Both the position numbers and the translations under genes were made by a program. 64,000 nucleotides of DNA from Betaproteobacteria bacterium (GTDB lineage: Bacteria; Pseudomonadota; Gammaproteobacteria; Burkholderiales; Casimicrobiaceae): NCBI GenBank assembly GCA_016704895.1, contig JADIZG010000072.1, positions 149,175 to 213,174 of the forward strand. The letters run 5' to 3'. A model generated the notes under the pieces. The model was given only the letters and a program-made list of their open reading frames with translations. It was not told the origin of the DNA and ran no database searches. Below, one piece after another: positions 54,983 through 62,695 of this stretch. How positions within the stretch are numbered: the first letter of the stretch is position 1; each line of letters opens with the position of its first letter.

Positions 54983-56277
54983 TGGCCGTGGCGGCGACCT
55001 TCCTCGCAGGCGCGGGCAGCCGGTTGCTTCCGCCGTCGATACCGTTCCGGTTCTTCGGCGCCGCGGTGACGTTCCACGTCGTCGCGTGGCTCGCGGCGAT
55101 GGCGGGTGCCGGGCAGGTGCCCGCGTTCGCCGGCGGGCTGGGCTGGCCGCTCGCGGCGCTCCATGCGGTGACGCTCGGCGTGCTCGCGATGACCGCGATC
55201 GGCGCGAGCCTGCAGCTCTTCCCGGTGGCGACGCGGCGCCCGATCGCGCACGCCGGGCTCGCCGCAGCGGTATTCTGGACGTACGTCCCCGGCGTGGCCG
55301 CGGTCGTCGTCGGCATGGGGCTGCCGTCGCCCGCGCTGCTGGGCGTCGGTGCCGTCGCCGTCGCGCTCGCGCTGGTCGTGTTCGTCGTCCTGTTCGCCCT
55401 CAACCTGTCCGGCGCGAAGGGGATGCCGCTCGTCGTCGCGCACGGCGCGGTCGCGGCGGTTTCGCTCGCGGCGACACTCGCCACCGCGCTCGCGGTCGTC
55501 GCCGCCTACACGCTCGGCGCGCCGGTCGACCGCGCGACGATGGTCGCGCTGCATCTCGCGCTCGCCGGCTACGGGTTCATGGGCATGCTCGCGCTGGGCC
55601 TCTCGTACGTGCTGGTGCCGATGTTCGCGCTCGCCGAATCGCCTCCCGCGCACCGCGCGTGGGCGTCGTTCGCGCTCGCCACCGGCGCGCTCGCGCTCTC
55701 GGTGCCGGCCGCGCTCGGCGTGCTGCCCGGCGTGCTGGGCGTCGCGGCGGCGGGGTTCGGGGCGGTCGCCGCGATCCTCCACGTGCAGCTGATGCGCGAG
55801 ACGCTGTCCCGCGGGCTGCGCCGGGAGCTCGGGATCGGCTTCCGGCTGGCGCGGATCGCCTGGGGCGCGCTCGTCGCGAGCCTCGTGCTCGCGCTCCTGC
55901 TGGCGCTCGACGTCCCGTGGCCGCGCCTGCCGACCCTGTTCGGGGCCACGCTGATCGCGGGCTGGCTGCTGTCGTTCGTGCTGGGCATCCTGCAGCGCAT
56001 CGTCCCGTTCCTCGCGTCGATGCACGCGGCGCGGGGCAAGCATCGGCCGCCGACGCCGTCGTCGCTCACGGCCGAGCAGCCGCTGCGCGCGCACTTCCGG
56101 CTGCACGTGGCGGCCCTTGCGCTCCTCGCGGCGGGGATCCTGGCCGGCAACGGGTCGCTCGTGCTGGCGGCGACCGCCGCCGGGACGGTGGGGGCGCTCG
56201 CCTACGCGGGGTTCTTCGCCACGGCCGTGCGGCGGATGACCGCGTCGATCATTGACGCCGGCCGCCTAAACCGGTAA
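54982..56277 (+). CDS. Large polytopic membrane protein, possibly NnrS/haem-copper-oxidase-like
   Basis: A 431-residue membrane protein with about 12 predicted helices. His residues recur inside helices (TFHVVAWLAAM, AALHAVTLGVLAMTAIGASLQLF, VALHLALAGYGFMGMLALGLSYVLVP, AILHVQLM). This pattern recalls NnrS and subunit-I-like haem proteins. The partner DUF2249 and the following hemerythrin support a link to NO or respiratory metabolism. No exact family can be assigned by eye. It is the last gene translationally coupled to the hcr operon; its stop overlaps a palindrome. Confidence 0.65.
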   Translation: MAVAATFLAGAGSRLLPPSIPFRFFGAAVTFHVVAWLAAMAGAGQVPAFAGGLGWPLAALHAVTLGVLAMTAIGASLQLFPVATRRPIAHAGLAAAVFWTYVPGVAAVVVGMGLPSPALLGVGAVAVALALVVFVVLFALNLSGAKGMPLVVAHGAVAAVSLAATLATALAVVAAYTLGAPVDRATMVALHLALAGYGFMGMLALGLSYVLVPMFALAESPPAHRAWASFALATGALALSVPAALGVLPGVLGVAAAGFGAVAAILHVQLMRETLSRGLRRELGIGFRLARIAWGALVASLVLALLLALDVPWPRLPTLFGATLIAGWLLSFVLGILQRIVPFLASMHAARGKHRPPTPSSLTAEQPLRAHFRLHVAALALLAAGILAGNGSLVLAATAAGTVGALAYAGFFATAVRRMTASIIDAGRLNR

Positions 56278-56288
56278 AAGAGTACCGG
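56271..56288. promoter_or_regulatory. Perfect palindrome before the hemerythrin gene
   Basis: CCGGTA-AAAGAG-TACCGG lies across the preceding stop codon in a locally AT-richer stretch. It could be a regulator site for the hemerythrin gene 49 bp downstream or an RNA hairpin. Confidence 0.45.
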
Positions 56289-56336
56289 AATACCATAATT
56301 GACGGACGCCCGGCGTCCGGTGCCCTCGAGACCCCG

Positions 56337-56810
56337 ATGGACTACCGCCGCCAGACCCCCCAGGCCCTCGACGCCGAGCACCGCGCGTCGCTCGCGCTCT
56401 ACGGCAAGCTCGAGCAGGCGCTCGTCGCGCGCGACCGCGAGGGGCTCGCCCGGCTGGCCGGGCCGCTCGCCCGCCATCTCGAGTCGGAAGTGAGCCACCA
56501 TTTCGACTTCGAGGAGCGCGAGCTGTTCCCGCGTCTCGCCGACGCGGGCGAGGGCGATATCGCGGAGCTCCTGGGCGAGGAGCACGCCGCGATACGCGAG
56601 GTCGCCGCCTCGCTGCTGCCGCTCGTCGAGGCCGGCCCGGCGACGCTCGACGCGGCGCAGGCGGGCGATTTCCGCCGGCTCGCGCTCGAGCTGGTCGAGC
56701 GCCAGGTCGCCCACATCCAGAAGGAAACGATGGCGCTGCTGCCGATGCTCGACGATCTGCTCGACGACGAGACCGATCGAGCGCTCTCGTTCGCCTGCAC
56801 GTCCGCCTGA
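56337..56810 (+). CDS. Hemerythrin HHE-domain protein
   Basis: A 157-residue four-helix protein. The iron-ligand pattern is visible: DAEHRASLALYGKL, SHHFDFEERELFPRL, GEEHAAIREVA and VAHIQKETMALLPML, supplying His, HxxxE and the late HxxxE. Such proteins bind O2 or NO. Placement between two NnrS-like membrane proteins suggests a role in NO or oxidative stress during denitrification (inference). It is distinct in sequence from the hemerythrin at 32864-33397. Confidence 0.87.
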   Translation: MDYRRQTPQALDAEHRASLALYGKLEQALVARDREGLARLAGPLARHLESEVSHHFDFEERELFPRLADAGEGDIAELLGEEHAAIREVAASLLPLVEAGPATLDAAQAGDFRRLALELVERQVAHIQKETMALLPMLDDLLDDETDRALSFACTSA

Positions 56811-56836
56811 CCCGCACGGAACGCCCTGGAGGCCCA

Positions 56837-57852
56837 ATGGACACCTTCGCACCGCAGCACGCCACCAACGCCCGCCGCCTGTCGCGGGACGACCTCGACG
56901 CGGTCGTCGGCATCGACGCGCGCCGCGAAGGTCACACGCGACGCACCTACTTCGAGCGCCGGCTCGCCGCGGCGGTCCGCGAGCCCGACCTCCACATCCA
57001 GGTCGCCGTCGACGACGACGATGGCTTGGCGGGGTACATGCTCGGTCGTGTGATGGAGGGCGAGTTCGGCCGTGCGGCGCCCTCGGTCCGTCTGGAGACG
57101 CTGGGCGTGCGCCCCGACGCGAAGGGACGCAACGTGGGCGGGCGCCTGCTGGACGCGCTCTCGGCGATCGCCGTCAAGCGCGGCATCCGCGAGCTCCGGA
57201 CGGCCGCGCGCTGGAACAACCACGCGATGCTGCGATGGTTCGACGAGCACGGCTTCGTCCTTGCGCCCAATCACGTCGTCGAGCGCGCGATCGACGCGAC
57301 CGCGATCGAGGCGCCGGTCGACGCGCCGGTCTCCGTCGAGGCCGGGCGCGGTCCGGGCCGCGAGATCGACTACGGCGCGCCCGGGGACAACGACTACGAG
57401 CGCCTCGCTCGCGACACCTGCGACGTGCGCGCGATGTCGACCGCCGACCTCGCCGAGATCGTGCGGATCGACCGCGGGCTCACGGGCACGACCGCTCGGC
57501 GTACATCGGGCGCAAGCTCACCGAGGCGATGACCGAGAGCGGCGTGCGCGTGTCGCTCGCCGCACGCCTGGACGGCGCCGTCGTCGGCTTCGTCATGGCG
57601 CGCGCGGACCTGGGCGACTTCGGCCGCACCGACCCGACCGCGGTGCTCGACACGATCGGCGTCGACCGCGAGTACGAGCACCAGGGCATCGGCCACGCGC
57701 TCCTGTCGCAGCTGTTCCTGAACCTCGCGGCGCTGCGCATCGACCGCGTCGAGACGGTCGTGGCACCGCGCGACCTCGCGCTGCTCGGGTTCCTCTACGA
57801 CGTCGGTTTCGAGCCGTCGCAGCGCATCGCGTTCGTCCGCGCGCTCAAATGA
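56837..57852 (+). CDS. Tandem GNAT-domain protein, with a -1 frameshift
   Basis: Two GNAT domains in one protein. The first has LETLGVRPDAKGRNVGGRLLDAL near residue 90. The second has LDTIGVDREYEHQGIGHALLSQL. A linker with DVRAMSTADLAEIVRIDRGLTG joins them. The second domain is in another frame; one C is missing in CACGGGCACG near 57487, where GHDRSAYIGRKL is expected. Corrected length is about 338 residues. The substrate is unknown. It lies 26 bp after the hemerythrin gene. Confidence 0.78.
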
Positions 57853-57951
57853 CTTCCGGGGCGCGCCGCGCACGGCGCGGCGTGGCGAAGGACAGATGAG
57901 CACCGCTCGGCCGCCCCGAGGTCACTCCCGCCATCGGAGGGGGGGCGTGCG

Positions 57952-59052
57952 GTGAGCGATCTGCCGCCGCGCGCGCGCCTGCCGCTGCTCGCGCTCGGGT
58001 TCGTCGCGCTCCTCACCGGTGTCTTCGCCGGCCTCGCTCGCCTCGGCGTCGCCGTCGACGCGAAGGCGGCGTCGCTCGCCGGGTTCCACGGACCGCTGAT
58101 GGTCGCCGGCTTCTTCGGCGTCGTGATCTCGCTCGAGCGAGCCGTCGCCGCGGCGAGGCTGTGGGCGTACGCGGCGCCGCTGGGCTGCGGTCTCGCGGGC
58201 ATCGCGATCTTCGTGGGCGAGCCTTCGGTCGCCGCCGGGCTGGCGACGCTGGGCGCCGGCATCCTCGCGTTCGCGTCGCTTCGATTCGTCGCGATGCAGC
58301 CGGAAGCCCACACGATGACGATCGCCGCCGGCGCGGTGGCGCTCGCCGCGGGCAACCTCGTCTGGTACGCAACCGGGCAGCCCTCGGCGGCGGTGCCGGC
58401 ATGGGCCGCGTTCCTCGTGCTGACGATCGCCGGCGAGCGGCTCGAGCTCTCGCGCTTCCTGCCGCGCTCGACGCCGGTGCGGGCGACGTTCGTCGCGATA
58501 GCAGTCGCCATCGGCGTGAGTGCGGTGTTCGCGTCCGATCCGAGAGGCGCGCGTGCGTTCGGCGCGGCGCTGCTCGCGCTGGCGGCCTGGCTCGCGGTGA
58601 ACGACCTCGCCCGGCGCACGGTGCGCGACACGGGCCTCACGCGCTTCACGGCGGTGTGCCTGCTCTCGGGCTACGTCTGGCTCGCGATCGCCGGCGCGAC
58701 GATCGCGGCAGCGGGCCTCGAGCCGGGAACCCCGGCCTACGACGCGGCGCTGCACGCGCTCTTTCTCGGGTTCGTCTTCGCGATGGTGTTCGGCCACGCG
58801 GCCATCATCTTTCCGGCCGTGCTCCGCGTGAAGGTGCCGTACGCGCCGGTGTTCTACCTGCCGCTCGCGCTGCTGCACGCGAGCGTGGCGCTGCGCCTCG
58901 CCGGCGACGCCGTCGGCTCGACGGACGTGCTGCGATCGGGCGGGATCGCCAACGGGGTCGCACTGGCCGCGTTCATCGTGACGATGGTCGTGGCGGTCGT
59001 TCGCGGCCGGGCATCGAAGCCGCCATCCGTCCGCGCCGGGCCGCGCGGCTGA
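57952..59052 (+). CDS. NnrS-like membrane protein
   Basis: A 366-residue membrane protein with about 10-12 helices. LAGFHGPLMVAGFFGVVISLERAVA near residue 40 and LHALFLGFVFAMVFGHAAIIFPAVL near 265 contain the intramembrane His residues typical of NnrS, a haem- and copper-containing protein tied to NO metabolism. It starts with GTG 57952. With the upstream hemerythrin, DUF2249 and large membrane protein, it forms a probable NO-response or denitrification-associated block. Confidence 0.75.
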   Translation: MSDLPPRARLPLLALGFVALLTGVFAGLARLGVAVDAKAASLAGFHGPLMVAGFFGVVISLERAVAAARLWAYAAPLGCGLAGIAIFVGEPSVAAGLATLGAGILAFASLRFVAMQPEAHTMTIAAGAVALAAGNLVWYATGQPSAAVPAWAAFLVLTIAGERLELSRFLPRSTPVRATFVAIAVAIGVSAVFASDPRGARAFGAALLALAAWLAVNDLARRTVRDTGLTRFTAVCLLSGYVWLAIAGATIAAAGLEPGTPAYDAALHALFLGFVFAMVFGHAAIIFPAVLRVKVPYAPVFYLPLALLHASVALRLAGDAVGSTDVLRSGGIANGVALAAFIVTMVVAVVRGRASKPPSVRAGPRG

Positions 59053-59117
59053 CGTCGCTCCGGATTCGCGACTCCGCCAACGCGGCGTCGCGGGGTATGC
59101 GTACGTCGTGGCTCGTC

Positions 59118-59449
59118 CTATCCCCGGGCCGTCGTCTTGCTGGCGAACGACTGGACCGCGATCTTGCCGTTGCTCACGACGAACGTGTCCGTGCCGAGTT
59201 CGTATACGTTGTCCGCGGTCTGCGCGGTCCACACGATGTAGGCGTGGTCGCCCTCGACGGACCGCTGCTTCAGGCTGAACGACGCGCCGGGCTTCCCGGA
59301 CTCCTCGAGCATCGCCTCGAAGGGGCTGTCGGTCCCGGGGGCCATCCGGCGTGAACAAGGCGTCGGGCGTAGTCGGAGAGGAGGCCCTCGAGATCCCGCC
59401 TTCCGAAGCACGTCAAGTGATTGTCGAGAACGTCGGTCGTCGAAGTCAT
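59118..59449 (-). pseudogene. SnoaL/NTF2-like protein, two frame changes
   Basis: It starts MTSTTDVLDNHLTCFGRRDLEGLLSDYA at 59449 (given here in part). After about 28 residues the expected continuation, DALFTPDGP, is in a second frame. The rest (FEAMLEESGKPGASFSLKQ, DHAYIVWTAQTADNVYELGTDTFVVSNGKIAVQSFASK) is in the third frame. Two indels lie within about 30 bp around 59338-59370. Restored length is about 110 residues, normal for a SnoaL-like nuclear-transport-factor-2 fold. Either sequencing errors or real decay would explain it; elsewhere in the window errors seem likely. Confidence 0.65.
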
Positions 59450-59712
59450 CTGAGGCTCCTGCTCGTTGGGGTGGCAGGCGGCGGGATGTCCATGCGTCCC
59501 CGCCGCCATCGCCGCGGGCTCGCGACGACGGCTGCATTGTCCGGCGCGGGCGGATCCGGCGCTTGCCCGGACGTCCTGCGCTCTTGCCCGGGCGTCCTGA
59601 ACGGTTGATCGCCAATCCGGCGCGTCGTCGGTCGTTCGACGCCATTGACCCCCGGAGCGCCGCGGCGTAGCGTCGGCGCGTGCTGGCGGTCACGATGCGA
59701 GAGGGGAGAGCG

Positions 59713-60707
59713 ATGTTGCGGAGCGCGTTGTCGGGTCTCGGTCTCGGGCTCGCCGTCGCCGCGATGATCGGTTCGGGCGCGGCAAGTGCGCAGTCGGCGG
59801 CAAGGATCTTCCGGGTCGGTTACATCGTCGTCGCGACGCCCGAGGAGCAGGCGCACCTCACCAGGGCGTTCGAGGACGGGATGCGCGACCTCGGGTACGT
59901 CGAGGGGCGCGACGTCGCCTTCGAGCGGCGATTCGCCCACGGCGACACCGGGCGCCTGCCCGACCTCGCCGCGGAGCTGGTGAAGCTCGCCCCCGACGTG
60001 ATCGTGACCGGCGGCAACCCGGTGATCGCGGCCGTCAGGCGGACGGCGACGACGATTCCCGTCGTGATGGGGATAAGCAGGGATCCCGTGGGCGCGGGCT
60101 TCGTCGCCAGCTACGGCCGGCCAGGCGGCAACGTCACCGGGCTCGCAGCCGATCCGATGCCCGACGTTCTCGGCAAGGACCTCGAGGTCTTCAAGGAGAT
60201 CCTTCCGCGCGCCCAGCGCGTGGCGCTTCTCTGGAATCCGGTGCCGCCCGGCGCGGACACCTACCGCAAGGTCGCGGAGAACGCGGCGCGGAGGCTGGGT
60301 GTCGCGATGCAGGTCGTGGAGGTGCGCGAGCGCAACGACCTCGAGGCGGCGTTCGACGCGATGGTGCGGGAGCGGGCCGACGGCGTATGGGTGCTTCCGG
60401 ACCCGCTGACGTTCACCGCACGCCGCCAGGTCGTCGCCCTCTCGATGAAGCACCGTTTGCCATCGGTCTACTGGCAGCGCGAGTTCGTCGACGGCGGAGG
60501 GCTCGTGTCTTACGGGTCGAACGTCGCGTCGGCGTTCCGGCGCGCGGCCTGGTACGTCGACCGGATCCTCAAGGGCGCGAAGCCGGGGACCTCGCCGTCG
60601 AGCAGGCGGCGAAGTTCGAGCTGGTCGTCAACCTCGGGACCGCGAAGTCGCTCGGCCTGGAGATCCCGCAATCGTTGATGCTTCGCGCGGACGAGGTGAT
60701 CCCGTAG
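59713..60707 (+). CDS. ABC-type substrate-binding protein (PF04392 type), with a -1 frameshift
   Basis: A periplasmic binding protein of the uncharacterized ABC_sub_bind group. The signal peptide ends near GAASAQS. The mature part has FRVGYIVVATPEEQAHL, APDVIVTGGNPVIAAVR and YGRPGGNVTGLAADP. The frame breaks at GGGG 60585-60588, and the family C-terminus (KFELVVNLGTAKSLGLEIPQSLMLRADEV) is in the next frame, ending at 60707. Corrected length is about 331 residues. No permease or ATPase gene is adjacent. ATG 59713 follows GAGGGGAGAGCG. Confidence 0.82.
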
Positions 60708-60810
60708 CCGGCGCCGGAAGGGCGCCATCGTCGCGATCCGCTCGCGGCGCGTCGTCGCGGTCGTTGCACGGTGCGCCGGACGTGCGGGGACGCCGTGAGA
60801 CAATCGTTCG

Positions 60811-61728
60811 ATGTGTGAACGCGCGCAGTCGAATGGCGAGGAGATCGCCAACAGCGTGAGCCACGGCGCGGCGCTGGTCGCGGCTGCCGTCGCGGCCCCC
60901 TTTCCGATCATCGCGGCGGCGCGCGGCGGCACGGCGGCGGACATCGTCGGCGCGAGCGTGTTCGCCGCGACGATGGTGCTGCTGTACGCGGCGTCGATGC
61001 TCTATCACGCGGTTCCGCACCCGCGCGCGAAGCGGCTGCTGCGCAAGCTCGACCACGGCGCGATCTACCTGCTGATCGCGGGCACCTACACGCCGTTCAC
61101 GCTGGGCGTGCTCGGCGGCCCGTGGGGCTGGACGCTCTTCGGCGTCGTCTGGTCGCTGGCCGTCGTCGGTGTCGCGCTCAAGGCGTTCGACCGGATGTCG
61201 CACCCGGCGTGGTCGACCGGGCTCTACCTCGCGATGGGCTGGTCGGTCCTGTTCGCGCTGGGCCCCCTTATCGAGCGTGTGGCGACCGGCGGGCTCGTGC
61301 TGCTCGCCGGCGGAGGACTGGCGTACACGGCGGGCGTCGTGTTCTTCACGCTCGACTCGCGCCTGCGCTACGGCCACTTCGTGTGGCACCTGTTCGTCGT
61401 GGCCGGCACCGCGTGCCACTACTTCGCGGTGCTGGGCTACGCGGCGACGGCGGCGCGACCGCCGCGCCGACCCGACACTCGTCGCAGTGCCGTCGAGGAG
61501 GCGCAGCCTCGCCGGTCCCGGGCGCGGCCGGCCGGGGGGCGAGGGGGCCGGGCCAAAGCCCGGACCCGGGGTCAGCCGTGCAGCTGCTCGTACTTCGCCA
61601 TCAGGTCGTCGGGCGACTCGACGAAGTCGGGGTTCTGCACGATGCAGTCGGCCGGGCAGACGAGCTTGCACTGCGGCTCGTCCTCGGCGCCGACGCACTC
61701 GGTGCACTTCATCGCGTCGATCACGTAG
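60811..61728 (+). CDS. Hemolysin III / YqfA family membrane protein with aberrant C-terminal tail
   Basis: A seven-helix membrane protein of the HlyIII/PAQR family. Family marks are NSVSHGAALVAAA, YAASMLYHAVPHPRAKRLLRKLDHGAIYLLIAGTYTPF (in part), and GHFVWHLFVVAGTACHYFAVLGY near residue 210, with the metal-type His residues. The normal protein ends about there. The remaining ~85 residues are Arg/Pro-rich and then read antisense through the ferredoxin gene, so the true stop was probably near 61460-61490 and was lost by an indel or mutation. Function in bacteria is uncertain. Confidence 0.78.
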   Translation: MCERAQSNGEEIANSVSHGAALVAAAVAAPFPIIAAARGGTAADIVGASVFAATMVLLYAASMLYHAVPHPRAKRLLRKLDHGAIYLLIAGTYTPFTLGVLGGPWGWTLFGVVWSLAVVGVALKAFDRMSHPAWSTGLYLAMGWSVLFALGPLIERVATGGLVLLAGGGLAYTAGVVFFTLDSRLRYGHFVWHLFVVAGTACHYFAVLGYAATAARPPRRPDTRRSAVEEAQPRRSRARPAGGRGGRAKARTRGQPCSCSYFAIRSSGDSTKSGFCTMQSAGQTSLHCGSSSAPTHSVHFIASIT

Positions 61729-61817
61729 ATCGGGTCACCGACGCTGATCGCCTCGTTCGGGCAGACCGGCTTGCAGGCGTCGCAGGAAGTGCAGTTCTCG
61801 TTGATCAGCAGGGCCAT
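61572..61817 (-). CDS. 2x[4Fe-4S] ferredoxin of the benzoyl-CoA reductase cluster
   Basis: An 81-residue ferredoxin. The first cluster motif is CTSCDACKPVCP near residue 9. The second is CTECVGAEDEPQCKLVCPADCI, with the inserted spacing typical of the ferredoxins (Thauera/YfhL/Chromatium type) that donate low-potential electrons to benzoyl-CoA reductase. It lies 24 bp after bcrD on the same strand. The 2-oxoglutarate:ferredoxin oxidoreductase genes (korAB) that accompany it in Thauera are not next to it here. Confidence 0.92.
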   Translation of the reverse strand: MALLINENCTSCDACKPVCPNEAISVGDPIYVIDAMKCTECVGAEDEPQCKLVCPADCIVQNPDFVESPDDLMAKYEQLHG

Positions 61818-61841
61818 GGCTCGTCTCCGGGCGTCTCCGCG

Positions 61842-62681
61842 TCAGGCGGCGGCCTTCTCCTTCAATTCCTGCAGTTTCGCATGCCGGAACGCGCCCCACA
61901 ACGCGGCGCCGATCGCGCCCGCGTAGATCGAGTCCGGGTGGCTCGCCGCCTTGACGGTCACCTTCTCGTTCACCATCTCCTCCTGGATCGCCGCGACGAG
62001 CCCGGTGTCCAGCGCGAGGCCGCCGGTCATCAGCGCCACGCCGTCCTTCACGCCCGTGACCTTGAGCAGCTTGACGATGCGCGACGCCATCGACAGGTGG
62101 ATGCCCTTCAGGATGTTCGGCGTCGCGATGCCGCGCGACACCATGTTGATGACGTCGGTCTCGGCGAGCACGGCGCAGATCGAGCTGACCTTCTCGGGAT
62201 TCTCCGAAGTCCTCGACAGCGGACCGATCTCCTCGACGGCAACGCCCAGGTAGCGGGCGATGTTCTCGAGGAACTGGCCCGAGCCCGACGCGCACTGGCT
62301 GGTCATCTTGTACGAGAGGACCTTGCCGCGCTCGTCGACCGAGATCGCGCGGCCGTTGAGCGCGCCGATGTCGACGACCGCGCGGGCCTCGGGGTTCAGG
62401 AAGACGCCGCCGCGCGCGTGCGTCGTCATCGAGTAGAAGTGCCCGGTCGCGAACTTGACGTTCTCGCCCTCGCCGGTGGTGGCGATGTAGTCGATCGCCT
62501 CGGGCGAGACGCCGGCGTCGGCCAGCACGCCTTCCCGTCCCTCCTCCGCGAGCGACATCGGATCGCGGCGCCGGATGCGCTCGCAGCGCTTCGCGAGCCA
62601 CTCCGGGCCGTTGGGGCCGTGGCGGAACAGGACGCTCTTCACCGCGCCCGAGCCGATGTCGATTCCGATCGTGTAGGTCAT
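61842..62681 (-). CDS. bcrD: Benzoyl-CoA reductase subunit D
   Basis: A 279-residue ATPase-module subunit of the ATP-dependent class I benzoyl-CoA reductase (BadF/BcrA/HgdC fold). The ASKHA phosphate loop is TIGIDIGSGAVKSVLF at the N-terminus. VVDIGALNGRAISVD and MTGGLALDTGLVAA complete the nucleotide site. The Cys in MTSQCASGSGQF and the Cys in SSICAVLAETD are expected to help hold the 4Fe-4S cluster bridging BcrA and BcrD. It follows bcrA by 14 bp. ATP hydrolysis drives electrons from ferredoxin to the BcrBC active site. Confidence 0.95.
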   Translation of the reverse strand: MTYTIGIDIGSGAVKSVLFRHGPNGPEWLAKRCERIRRRDPMSLAEEGREGVLADAGVSPEAIDYIATTGEGENVKFATGHFYSMTTHARGGVFLNPEARAVVDIGALNGRAISVDERGKVLSYKMTSQCASGSGQFLENIARYLGVAVEEIGPLSRTSENPEKVSSICAVLAETDVINMVSRGIATPNILKGIHLSMASRIVKLLKVTGVKDGVALMTGGLALDTGLVAAIQEEMVNEKVTVKAASHPDSIYAGAIGAALWGAFRHAKLQELKEKAAA

Positions 62682-62695
62682 GGTCGTGCGCCCCC

